Positions 8,590 through 14,797 of a stretch of 14,797 nucleotides of DNA are shown here, piece after piece. Position 1 is the first letter of the stretch, and each line of letters opens with the position of its first letter. Under the pieces are notes generated by a model. It saw nothing but the letters and a program-made list of their open reading frames with translations. It searched no databases and was not told the origin of the DNA. The position numbers and the translations under genes are program-made. The stretch lies in the NCBI GenBank assembly GCA_037447655.1, contig JBBHKE010000593.1:1-14797 (forward strand). Reading direction: 5' to 3'. The DNA comes from Zygnema cylindricum (lineage: Eukaryota; Streptophyta; Zygnematophyceae; Zygnematales; Zygnemataceae).

Positions 8590-9304
8590 GATTTTGAATG
8601 ATAAGATGGATGAGGAAAAAAAGAGGTTTATAGAAGGAATTCCTTATAGGCAAATTGTAGGCAATTTAATTTACTTTATAAATTGTACATGTCCGGACAT
8701 AGCTGCGGCTGTAGGCGTTCTCAGTAGAAGTCTAAATGAACCTAGGAAAAGAGACTAGGAAGCAGCCAAAAGAGTGATGAGATATTTGGTGGGAACAAGG
8801 GAATTATGGTTGCATTTAGGAGGGGAGCACACTAACATCACCACTTGGAGTGATGCCATTTATGGGGATGTGTCTTTAAGACGATGTACAACTGGATATG
8901 TGTGGCAAATTCGATCGGTGCATGCTGTTGGAGTAACAAACAACAGAAAGTAGTTGCTTAGTCCACTACGGAGGCTAAATACATGGCTTCATGTGCTGCC
9001 ACTAAAGAATTAATGTGGGTAAAATCTTTACTCGAAAAACTTGGGTTCATGAAATCTGGGACACATAATGTCGTTTGTGATAATCAAGCAGTTATCTCTA
9101 TCGCAGCTAATCCAAAACACCATTTCAAAGCTAAATATATGGATATAAGACTAAGCTTTGTCAGAGAAGGTTGAGAATAAAATAATTAAACTAGTTCATA
9201 AAAGTGATAAAGAAATGATTGCAGACATGATGACAAAACCGGTACCTTTTCCTAAGTTAAAATTCAACAAAGAAAACTGTAGACTAAAATTAAAAGTTGA
9301 CTAA
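8590..9304 (+). pseudogene. Copia RNase H remnant and end of pol
   Basis: RNase H removes the RNA strand during reverse transcription. Blocks in order: IPYRQIVGNLIYF, CPDIAAAVGVLSRSL, a TAG at 8756 where Trp is expected, YLVGTREL, WSDAIYGD (catalytic Asp at 8852), then a frameshift to CCWSNKQQKVVA, a TAG at 8959, STTEAKYMAS (catalytic Glu retained, the second Glu of EAEY is Lys), VCDNQAVISIAANPKHHFKAKYMDIRL, and a 1-bp frame change near 9170. The last frame reads IADMMTKPVPFPKLK and ends at TAA 9302-9304. The polypurine tract follows directly. Confidence 0.92.
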
Positions 9305-9306
9305 GA

Positions 9307-9317
9307 ATTAAGGGGAG
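9307..9317 (+). promoter_or_regulatory. Polypurine tract
   Basis: AATTAAGGGGAG lies directly upstream of the TG that opens the 3' LTR at 9318. This purine run primes plus-strand DNA synthesis. The minus-strand Copia has an equivalent AATAAGGGGAG next to its LTR. Confidence 0.88.
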
Positions 9318-9468
9318 TGTTGAAAAGAAGTAATTAATATTCTCTTCTTAATTTAGACTCTAGAGTAAATAGAGAGAGAGAGAGTCACCATGGCTGCCGC
9401 CATAGTCAGAAAGAAAAAGGTAGACACGTAGACAGATTGATAGATTGCCAAAATGTTGCTCTTGCCCT

Positions 9469-9517
9469 GGTTAAAACCAAGGTCTCCAATATATGACATA
9501 AATGTACGCCTTATCTA
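9469..9517 (-). other. tRNA-like A-box/B-box block, antisense in 3' LTR
   Basis: Minus-strand TAGATAAGGCG (9517-9507) and GGTTTTAACC (9478-9469) correspond to the A- and B-boxes of the 5' LTR copy at the same 39-bp spacing. The B-box has drifted further from consensus here. Confidence 0.5.
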
Positions 9518-9987
9518 TTGTGGCGTTAACAAAACGATACACGTGTGAGTTTGCTACGTATTTAAAGTGTTTCGCAAAACGTCACTTTCATTAAAACAGA
9601 CCAATATTGACGAAACGGCATCTATAGTCAAACGACACTCGCAAACGCGAATCTAACCGTGTAAAATACATGATCAAACGAACGTCGTCGCCCTCGCCAA
9701 ACCCGGATGAATCTTTGGCAGCCTTCAAACATAGCGGCGCGTTGTGCCAGGTGGCGCCACATCATTAGACGCCAGAAAGGATGGGAGGATGAACGATGGC
9801 TCCCATGTTGACAAGTGTCAACCACAAGGCCATGTTGTACAATGGCCGTACAAAAAGTACAATCGGCCACTGTACCTTCTTCTACTATACGCTTTTTTGA
9901 TTGGCCGAGGGTAGAGTAGTAAGTAGTTGTGAGTAGGAGTTAAGGGACTTAGCGTGTTTGAGGCGCCTCTCTCCAGATGACCTTTTG

Positions 9988-10075
9988 TATTTATATGCCA
10001 ATCTTTGGCCAACCATAACTTACTGCTCAAGGGAGCAATTTCAATGATTCTTTTTGCGTTTGACTCAATAGAGTC
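9988..10075 (+). promoter_or_regulatory. TATA-like box and downstream stem-loops, 3' LTR
   Basis: TATTTATA at 9988-9995, stem-loop 1 GCTC-AAGG-GAGC at 10025-10036, and stem-loop 2 GACTC-AATA-GAGTC at 10062-10075. The stem bases are kept relative to the 5' LTR while the loop changed (AAGG to AATA). Confidence 0.55.
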
Positions 10076-10327
10076 TATTCCTCACAGGGGTAAGGGTGGT
10101 CATAATATTTGTGTGCCTAGGGCGGCATTTATTCAGTGGGAAAGTGAAAGGGTCAAATATTATCCTAGAGGCTTGACATAGGCTGCTCATTGTGTGGGTT
10201 CATGGAGACCACAGAATTTCAGACTCAATTGACCCGGTCTGTAGAGTTTGCCGTACAATTACATAAACGTATGATGGAACTTCACCCTTAGACGCAAATT
10301 GAAACGAAATCTCTTTAAACTGAAGTA

Positions 10328-10606
10328 TTGTAAGTCTTGTACGAAAATAATAAAATGCACGAAACGAAATTTCGTCGTCAATGTAAAAATATTCATTCAT
10401 TGATAGTGTGGCTTGATTTTGTCGCGCGTGACGACGCGTATTTTTTTTGTTGATTCGTAGATAGTGTGCCTCGATTTTGTCGCGCGTGACGACGCACATT
10501 TTTTTCATTTAATTTCAATTGATATTTTTACGCCAGTTCGTTTTATTATAGTGTTCAAAGTTTATTTCGTTTCGTGCGTTTAAATATTTACGTACAAGAG
10601 TTACAA
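10328..10606. mobile_element. 279-bp TIR element with TA duplication (mariner/Stowaway-like)
   Basis: The terminal inverted repeats are TTGTAAGTCTTGTACG and CGTACAAGAGTTACAA (one mismatch), followed inside by GCACGAAACGAAAT and its near inverse. TA flanks both ends (10326-10327 and 10607-10608). The right arm of the host element (11098-11118) carries the uninterrupted sequence with a single TA, which fixes the boundaries. A TA target points to the Tc1/mariner group, but the termini are not the standard Stowaway CTCCCTCC type, so the family is left open. No coding capacity. Confidence 0.85.
10402..10506. repeat. 58-bp tandem duplication inside the TA element
   Basis: Two units start GATAGTGTG at 10402 and 10460. 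Both carry TCGCGCGTGACGACGC followed by a T-run. The second unit is partial at its end. CG-rich motifs in an otherwise AT-rich element are conspicuous. Confidence 0.85.
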
Positions 10607-10622
10607 TAAACCGCGAATCTTA

Positions 10623-11096
10623 ATTAGAGTAATGAGAAAATTAGAGTACAAAAACTAAAAAAACAAATTAGAGTAATTAACGCTAATTTATGTGATAGAG
10701 CTTTTTCAACTATGAAGTTTACTCTAATTTATTTAAGTACTCTAATTTGGCTCGCTAATATCCTCTTCTGTAAATAAGGTATTCGGACAGAATTTGGCAA
10801 AATGTACAGTTGATCGTCGCTATGATGTTTGCACTACGCGGTTTGTTAAAACGCGGTTACATGATATCTACCTGTATTTAATCATTATTTGTATTTTTTT
10901 ACTTAATAAAGTACAATTTTGCACGGTCTAACACCCTGCGTACTCTACACAATTTAAAACGTACCTATATTAGAATAAAAAATGCTAATTAAACTTTACC
11001 TCAAATAGAATAATGAAAAAAAATAGAATCGTTTACTCTATTTCATGTAATAGAGTCAAAATTTTGAGCGACCGAATTAGAGTAATTTACTCTAAT
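10623..11096. repeat. Central spacer with ATTAGAGTA motif cluster
   Basis: This is the unpaired centre of the long inverted element, about 450 bp and AT-rich. Seven perfect copies of the 9-mer ATTAGAGTA occur: forward at 10623, 10640, 10667 and 11076, reverse at 10720, 10738 and 11088. Degenerate forms (ATAGAATA, TACTCTATT) lie near 11000-11055. They form nested inverted pairs, for example 10638-10648 with 10738-10748. No reading frame or known family was recognised. Confidence 0.7.
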
Positions 11097-11548
11097 TACG
11101 ATTCACGGTATACTTCAATTTAAAGAGGTTCCGTTTCAATTTGCGTCTAAGTTCAATGTAACGCTTAAACCACTAAATTTTATTTTTTGCGGCTAAGTTA
11201 ATATCAACATGCTCTCAACGTGGAACTCACGTAACGACAAAAAATGACTGTCTGCAACACTTTTATTTACATGTGGTTGCCGCAGTTTAATTACCGTAAA
11301 TGTTCACTGGCCGTGTGAATTACTAATTTTATTATGACGGTCGACGTTCGCAAGCGCGACAAAAGTTTAAGCGGTTGAAACAATATTTTGAAAGTCAAAG
11401 CTATTCAACCGATTGACCATCAAATTTAGACTCAATGGTACTTTCCTTGTACCAATGTGTACTTCAAATGTACAATCTTTGACAAAATGACATAAGTGAC
11501 CGTGCGCAACCAAAACAGCCACTACCATGATCAATTCCCTATTGTAAT
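11085..11548 (-). repeat. Right inverted arm of the long-arm element
   Basis: Uninterrupted counterpart of the left arm. It contains single uninterrupted sites corresponding to all three insertions in the left arm: near 11108 (TA element), near 11145-11152 (second MITE) and near 11190-11196 (first MITE). It also has one copy of the 25-bp unit and the four-GTAC array at 11438-11473. Confidence 0.85.
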
Positions 11549-11573
11549 GTTCTAAGTAGGTCTTGTACCGCTG

Positions 11574-11718
11574 TACTTATGCAAAGTCATTTTTTAGGAA
11601 ACTTTCTCTAAAGTTTAAGATTATTTTTTTGACTTATGCAAAGTCATTTTTCAGGATGTGACATTGAAAGTTATGACTTATGAAAAGTCATTTTTAAAGA
11701 TGTGACATTGAAAGTTGT
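11574..11718. repeat. 44-bp tandem repeat with embedded hairpins
   Basis: Two 44-bp units at 11631-11674 and 11675-11718 (GACTTATG(C/A)AAAGTCATTTTT... then GATGTGACATTGAAAGTT), plus a partial related copy at 11574-11600. Each unit start forms a small hairpin (ATGACTT/AAGTCAT in the second). It lies between the long-arm element and the transposase remnant. Confidence 0.85.
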
Positions 11719-11745
11719 GATTGATTTTGCAAGATCACACCAGAA

Positions 11746-12964
11746 AAGAAGGCCCGTTGTGCAGCTATGATGATACAAGTGGTTACCTCAGTATTAACCA
11801 CAATCTAACAACTATTAACGACAATACTACTGCTATCATTATTACTTAACCAACATGGTCGGGGAAGATACGGGACCTCTTTGGACATGTGGTATCGGAA
11901 ATCGTACGAGGGTTACTACACCATCTATCCGTTCTACAAACCAACAAGGATGGTCAGTATGACATTGTACAAAAGACTTTACGTTGGGTTGATGAAGTAT
12001 TGAGGTTGTACAAAGGACTTTACGTTGGGTTGATGAAGTATTACCTCAGTATACAGTAGAACGATTTCGACAACTATTTCGGTTTAGAGATAGGGTTCAA
12101 TTTTTGGTGAGTGAACTAGAAAATGACCTCACCACTAGTCCCCCCCTCGGACTTAAAAACATTACAAATAGAAAACTAACTGCACAAAAACTAATATTTA
12201 TTGCGTTGATAAGATTAAGGCACCAATGAGGGGTTATACGTAGTGCAGAGCAGATCAAAATAGGGCGTTCGACTGTGGGTAAGGTATTTAGGAGAGTTAA
12301 AGCGGCCAATACAAAAAGGCTAGGGCATTAGATTAGATGGTCCACGGAGGGAACTTCAAGAAACCAAAGATTTTTTTGAACAAAAAAAAGGGTAACCAAA
12401 TTGCGTTGGTGCAATATACTGTACCCCTATCGAGATTACCCTTGGCAAGGGATTCTTAGCCATAGATTATTTTGACGCCAAAAAGAAGTATTCTGCAGTA
12501 TTCCAAGCTGTTGTCGACCACAATATGAGAATTATTGACCTTAACTTGGGGGCCCCAAGATCTATGTATGATTCGAGAATATTTAGAAGATCAAAATTGG
12601 GGAAGGATTTCAGGAGACGCATGAAAGAAAGTGGAAAAGCATTTCAATAGGGAAATAGTATAGTGATTCCTTATCTTGTCGAACTTGCTGAGTATGCACT
12701 CCACCCTAACCTCGTCGTCCTTTACCCCGACTTAAAACTCACTACGTCCGAAAAAAAGTTCAATTTTCAACATGCTGCAACAAATATGGTTGTTGAAAGG
12801 GTGTTTGGAAAACTAAAGTCACAATGGAGACATCTTTAGAAGGTGTACCATGCAATTTTGTGTCCTCCATTGGACCACAGAATACAGGAAGCCTCTAGAT
12901 AGTATTTATCTAACCCACTTGAAGCCACGACCACTGCTGCCCAAGAAGGCAAAATGACAATTTA
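11746..12964 (+). pseudogene. HARBI1-like (PIF/Harbinger) transposase remnant
   Basis: A DDE transposase that would cut and paste PIF/Harbinger elements. The probable N-terminus (KKARCAAMMIQ, from 11746) is in a different frame from the next block. A 41-bp tandem duplication at 11965-12045 also shifts the frame. Then ERFRQLFRFRDRVQFLVSEL and a helix-turn-helix-like IKIGRSTVGKVFRRVK (about 12060-12310) are readable with stops. The DDE_Tnp_4 domain follows in another frame from 12399: NCVGAIYCTPI (the first catalytic Asp of GAIDGT is Tyr here), KKKYSAVFQAVVDHNM, RSMYDSRIF (second Asp at 12570), and FNFQHAATNMVVERVFGKLK (Glu at 12795). Stops lie at 12648 and 12837. It ends where an LTR begins. 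It could be a relative of the source of the two TTA-flanked MITEs, but no TIRs were found around it. Confidence 0.88.
11965..12045 (+). repeat. 41-bp tandem duplication in the transposase remnant
   Basis: TTGTACAAAAGACTTTACG... at 11965 repeats at 12006 with one main base change (AAAAG to AAAGG) and continues through GGGTTGATGAAGTATT. 41 is not a multiple of 3, so it breaks the frame. Confidence 0.92.
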
Positions 12965-12984
12965 ACTGCACCCCTATGTAGCCT

Positions 12985-13071
12985 GGACTCCCCTGAGTCC
13001 GTAGCAAAAAGAATCACTGAAAACGGCCAACCAGCCGATAAGTTATGAGGCGGCAAAAATGCCAATTTATA
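12985..13071 (-). promoter_or_regulatory. TATA-like box and covarying stem-loops, minus-strand LTR
   Basis: On the minus strand: TATAAATT (13071-13064), stem-loop 1 CGGC/GCCG with a 6-nt loop (13037-13024), and stem-loop 2 GGACTC/GAGTCC with a 4-nt loop (13000-12985). Stem-loop 1 differs from the GCTC/GAGC stem of the other LTRs at three of four pairs, always on both sides, so pairing is kept. Confidence 0.55.
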
Positions 13072-13585
13072 CAAAGCTCTCTTAGAGAGAGAGGTGTCTA
13101 TCTACCAAAATTTCGTAAGTCCTAAATCTCTCTCACAACCCCTATCTACTAAAGTACGAACCAATCATATTACCGTAAAGTACAGAAAGGTACTACGGTC
13201 GATGTCCTTTCTGTACGGCCGGTGTACGACAAGGCTACTGAGTGGACGCGTGTCATTTTTCCACTCGTTCGTATATTTACCAAAAATCTCGCAACCGAAT
13301 GTCATCCTTCCACGCGGCGCCACGTCATGCCACGTCCATAAAATCTAAAGTGACCATTCCGCGATCTCGATGATGACGTGTGCCGTCGGATTAAATCCGA
13401 CATTAAATGTCGACCGTTTAAAACAAATGTCCGTTTCATTTGTTTCGTGCGAAATGACGTTCGCACTAAACCTTAACAAGTTCTATGTTTGTTTCGTCCA
13501 TATTTCAGTTAAAACATTTCAGTGTAATACAATAGTTTAAATATATATGAAACCCTATATCATCTAACGGACTTCTACGACAGAC

Positions 13586-13636
13586 TGGTTTAGAGCTAAC
13601 GGCTACGACGCGCTCTACCGGTCGGGGGTTCGAGTC
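13586..13636 (+). other. tRNA-like block with near-perfect B-box, antisense in LTR
   Basis: TGGTTTAGAGC at 13586 resembles the A-box, and GGTTCGAGTC at 13627 fits the Pol III B-box. The spacing is about 40 bp, as in the other LTRs, and the block is antisense to its LTR. A cloverleaf check gave a poor anticodon stem and a partly paired T stem, so this is not a tRNA gene. Confidence 0.55.
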
Positions 13637-13644
13637 TTGCCGGA

Positions 13645-13679
13645 CTCAACCTTTTGTTGAGAGTGACTTAAGTCACTCT
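13645..13679. repeat. Hairpin and 20-bp perfect palindrome after the tRNA-like block
   Basis: CTCAAC-CTTTT-GTTGAG (13645-13661) is directly followed by AGAGTGACTTAAGTCACTCT (13660-13679), a perfect 20-bp palindrome with no loop, then TTAG. It lies just downstream of the tRNA-like block in the direction a Pol III transcript would run. Confidence 0.85.
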
Positions 13680-13857
13680 TTAGTCCTTCCTATGGAGTTG
13701 AGGCAGCCATGGCTCCATCGCTCTCTCTCTCCTTCAGTGACTATAACAAGTATGGGGGAAAGAGAAAAGAGATGGAGGCAGGCTGCCATCATTTTCTATA
13801 TATGTTTCCGCTAATTTATTTTAGATATAGAAAATACAAAAACTACTTATTTCAGCA

Positions 13858-13868
13858 CTCCCCTTATT
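13858..13868 (-). promoter_or_regulatory. Polypurine tract of minus-strand Copia
   Basis: Read on the minus strand, AATAAGGGGAG lies between the end of pol (stop at 13871-13873) and the TG that opens the LTR at 13857. It matches the tract of the plus-strand element. Confidence 0.85.
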
Positions 13869-13870
13869 TT

Positions 13871-14797
13871 CTAGTCTAATTTAAATTTTTCTTTTAATCC
13901 ACATTTTTCCCTACAGTATTTTAACTTTGGTGAGGGTACAGGTTTGGTCATCATGCCCGCTACCATTTCCTCATCAGATCTATATACAAGATTCACTATA
14001 TTATTCTCAACTTTTTCTCTTACTAAACTTAATCTTATGTCCATATGTTTAGCCTTAAAATGATGTTTTGGATTGGCTGCAATTGCTATGGCCGCTTGAT
14101 TATCACAAAACACATCATGCACTAACTCTTTCATATACCCCAGTACTTCCAGCAAGGACTTGACCCACATCAACTCTTTCACAGCAGAACAAGAGGCCAT
14201 GTATTCAGCCTCCATAGTGGACTGAGCAACCACCTTTTGTTGCTTACTGCTCCAACAGCATTTACCTTCCCCAACATACAACACATACCCAGAAGTGCAT
14301 CGTCTCATAGGTGCGTCCCCATAACTGGCATCACTCCAAGTAGTGATGTCAGTGTGCTCCCCTCCCAAGTGCAACCATAACTCTTTGGTTCCTACCAGAT
14401 ATCTCATGACTCTCTTGGCTGCCTCCCAATCCCTCTTCCTAGGATCATTAAGACTCCTACTAAGTACTCCAACTGCTGCCGCTATGTTCGGCCTGGTACA
14501 ATTCATAAAATAGATTAAACTTCCTACGACCTGCCTATAAGGGATAGTCTTCATAAACTCTCTCTCTTCTGTATTCATTTGATCATCTAAGATCATCACT
14601 CCTCCTTCTACACTCCCATCACGTACTTTTTTCAAGTCCATGGGAGTGGTACAACTGTTAGCATTCTCCATCTGGAATTTCTCAAGCATATTACCTATTG
14701 CTTCTTTCTGAGTAAGTCTGATAATCTTCTTCCCCCTATCTCTCTCCATTTGAATCCCCAAAATATATTTTGCCTCCCCTAAATCCTTCATATAAAA
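13871..14797 (-). CDS. pol: Copia pol C-terminus: end of RT and RNase H, open, partial
   Basis: An uninterrupted frame of 308 codons running off the window edge. Two codons (Phe-Tyr) precede the ATG at 14791, so that ATG (residue 1 here) is internal. Residues 1-55 are the RT end (MKDLGEAKYILGIQMERDRG, SCTTPMDLKKV). Residues 84-133 are the conserved connection (PYRQVVGSLIYF, CTRPNIAAAVGVLSRSL). RNase H spans about 150-285: WSDASYGD (Asp154), STMEAEY (Glu194), FCDNQAA (Asp230) and KHMDIR (Asp251), so all four expected acidic residues are present. It ends MMTKPVPSPKLKYC...FKLD. No stop or frameshift is seen over 0.9 kb, unlike the plus-strand relative, so this copy is younger. Whether the rest of the element is intact lies outside the window. 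Confidence 0.93.
   Translation of the reverse strand, partial: FYMKDLGEAKYILGIQMERDRGKKIIRLTQKEAIGNMLEKFQMENANSCTTPMDLKKVRDGSVEGGVMILDDQMNTEEREFMKTIPYRQVVGSLIYFMNCTRPNIAAAVGVLSRSLNDPRKRDWEAAKRVMRYLVGTKELWLHLGGEHTDITTWSDASYGDAPMRRCTSGYVLYVGEGKCCWSSKQQKVVAQSTMEAEYMASCSAVKELMWVKSLLEVLGYMKELVHDVFCDNQAAIAIAANPKHHFKAKHMDIRLSLVREKVENNIVNLVYRSDEEMVAGMMTKPVPSPKLKYCREKCGLKEKFKLD

Larger units (their letters stand above)
2696..10221 (+). mobile_element. Ty1/Copia LTR retrotransposon, decayed, TSD GACTC
   Basis: A complete but inactive element. The 5' LTR is 2696-4922 (about 905 bp without the nested insertion) and the 3' LTR is 9318-10221 (904 bp). GACTC duplications lie at 2691-2695 and 10222-10226. 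The primer-binding site abuts the 5' LTR and a polypurine tract abuts the 3' LTR. Between them lie remnants of gag, protease, integrase, reverse transcriptase and RNase H. Integrase preceding RT is the Copia order. At least eight in-frame stops and several frameshifts break the polyprotein. The two LTRs differ at roughly one site in ten by eye, so the insertion is not recent. The first TG of the 5' LTR is mutated to TT. Confidence 0.95.
9318..10221 (+). repeat. 3' LTR of plus-strand Copia, 904 bp
   Basis: It runs from TGTTGAAAAG to AATTTCA and is followed by the target duplication GACTC. It aligns end to end with the 5' LTR once the nested solo LTR is removed, and preserves the uninterrupted GTAAG target of that solo LTR near 9918. 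It contains the GA-rich tract (about 9370-9382), the antisense tRNA-like block, the TATA-like box and the stem-loops. Confidence 0.95.
2022..10287. mobile_element. Second PIF/Harbinger-type MITE (about 735 bp), split by Copia
   Basis: The terminal inverted repeats are GGGTGAAGTTCCATCA at 2022 and its exact reverse complement ending at 10287. TTA duplications lie at 2019-2021 and 10288-10290. Removing the Copia insertion leaves about 735 bp. The reconstituted flank across the insertion matches the right arm near 11140-11160 almost perfectly, confirming the boundaries. Its termini differ from the first MITE but share the GGGTG start and an internal CCAT. No transposase domain is seen inside. 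An extra copy of the inner TIR (TGATGGAACTTC) lies at 2679-2690, right beside the Copia insertion point. Confidence 0.88.
791..11548. mobile_element. Old element with long inverted arms, hosting all other insertions
   Basis: The left arm, read forward from about 791, matches the reverse complement of 11548 back to about 11085. Removing three later insertions leaves a left arm of about 0.5 kb (791-1193, 1977-2021, 10291-10327, 10609-10635) and a centre of about 450 bp. The ancestral element was about 1.4 kb. By eye the arms match at roughly 80-90 percent with small indels, such as a stretch of about 30 bp near 11370-11400 that is missing from the left arm near 930. No reading frame is visible inside. 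The outermost ends fade: GTAC occurs near 767 on the left and near 11565 on the right, but I could not fix a target duplication, so the superfamily (Mutator-like or foldback) is undetermined. Confidence 0.75.
12967..13857 (-). repeat. 3' LTR of minus-strand Copia, probably truncated at its inner-window end
   Basis: In element orientation it opens with TGCTGAAATAAG at 13857, immediately after a polypurine tract. It shares with the other LTRs the ATGGCTGCC/GA-rich start, tRNA-like block, GCGGCGCCACG and GTAC-rich blocks, TATA-like box and stem-loops. Homology stops at about 12967, directly after stem-loop 2, whereas the other LTRs continue 140-270 bp further to ...AATTTCA. A TG occurs at 12967-12968, so a full 891-bp LTR is formally possible, but truncation or deletion at the join with the transposase remnant is more likely. 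Confidence 0.8.

Noticed and set aside
2022-10287. An 8.3-kb autonomous Harbinger element
   Set aside because: Most of the length is the Copia insertion with its own GACTC duplications. The remaining 735 bp has no transposase.
13586-13660. A functional tRNA gene
   Set aside because: The B-box is good but the anticodon stem does not pair and the T stem is only partly paired. It lies within an LTR.

Overview
The window looks like a stack of nested transposable elements in a nuclear genome, most likely a land plant. No host gene could be supported. Plant signs are two Ty1/Copia retrotransposons, PIF/Harbinger-type MITEs with TTA target duplications, AAACCCTAA ('telo-box') motifs at the left edge, and a primer-binding site matching the anticodon arm of plant initiator tRNA-Met over 15 nt. 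Host identity stays an inference.

Layout. Bases 1-790 are A-rich and non-coding. From about 791 to 11548 lies one old element with long inverted arms (about 0.5 kb each; about 1.4 kb in total once younger insertions are subtracted). Its left arm has received three insertions, and the right arm still shows each uninterrupted site: a 780-bp Harbinger-type MITE (1194-1973, TSD TTA), a second Harbinger-type MITE (2022-10287, TSD TTA) and a 279-bp element with TA duplications (10328-10606). The second MITE was split by a 7.5-kb Copia retrotransposon (2696-10221, TSD GACTC). That element's left LTR was in turn split by a 1317-bp solo LTR of a related family in the opposite orientation (3305-4621, TSD GTAAG). 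This is a four-deep nest with every boundary readable.

The plus-strand Copia carries gag, protease, integrase, reverse transcriptase and RNase H in canonical order, but all are broken by stops and frameshifts. Right of the nest are a 44-bp tandem repeat, a degenerate HARBI1-like transposase (about 11746-12964), and the 3' part of a second Copia element on the minus strand (LTR about 12967-13857, then an open RT/RNase H reading frame running off the window at 14797).

The LTR copies, diverged and in both orientations, share three features beyond ordinary LTR structure: an antisense tRNA-like A-box/B-box pair at fixed spacing, a TATA-like core, and small stem-loops just downstream of it, one of which shows compensatory base changes. 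These, with the internal-tRNA primer site, are the most interesting signals. I see no new multi-gene system here.
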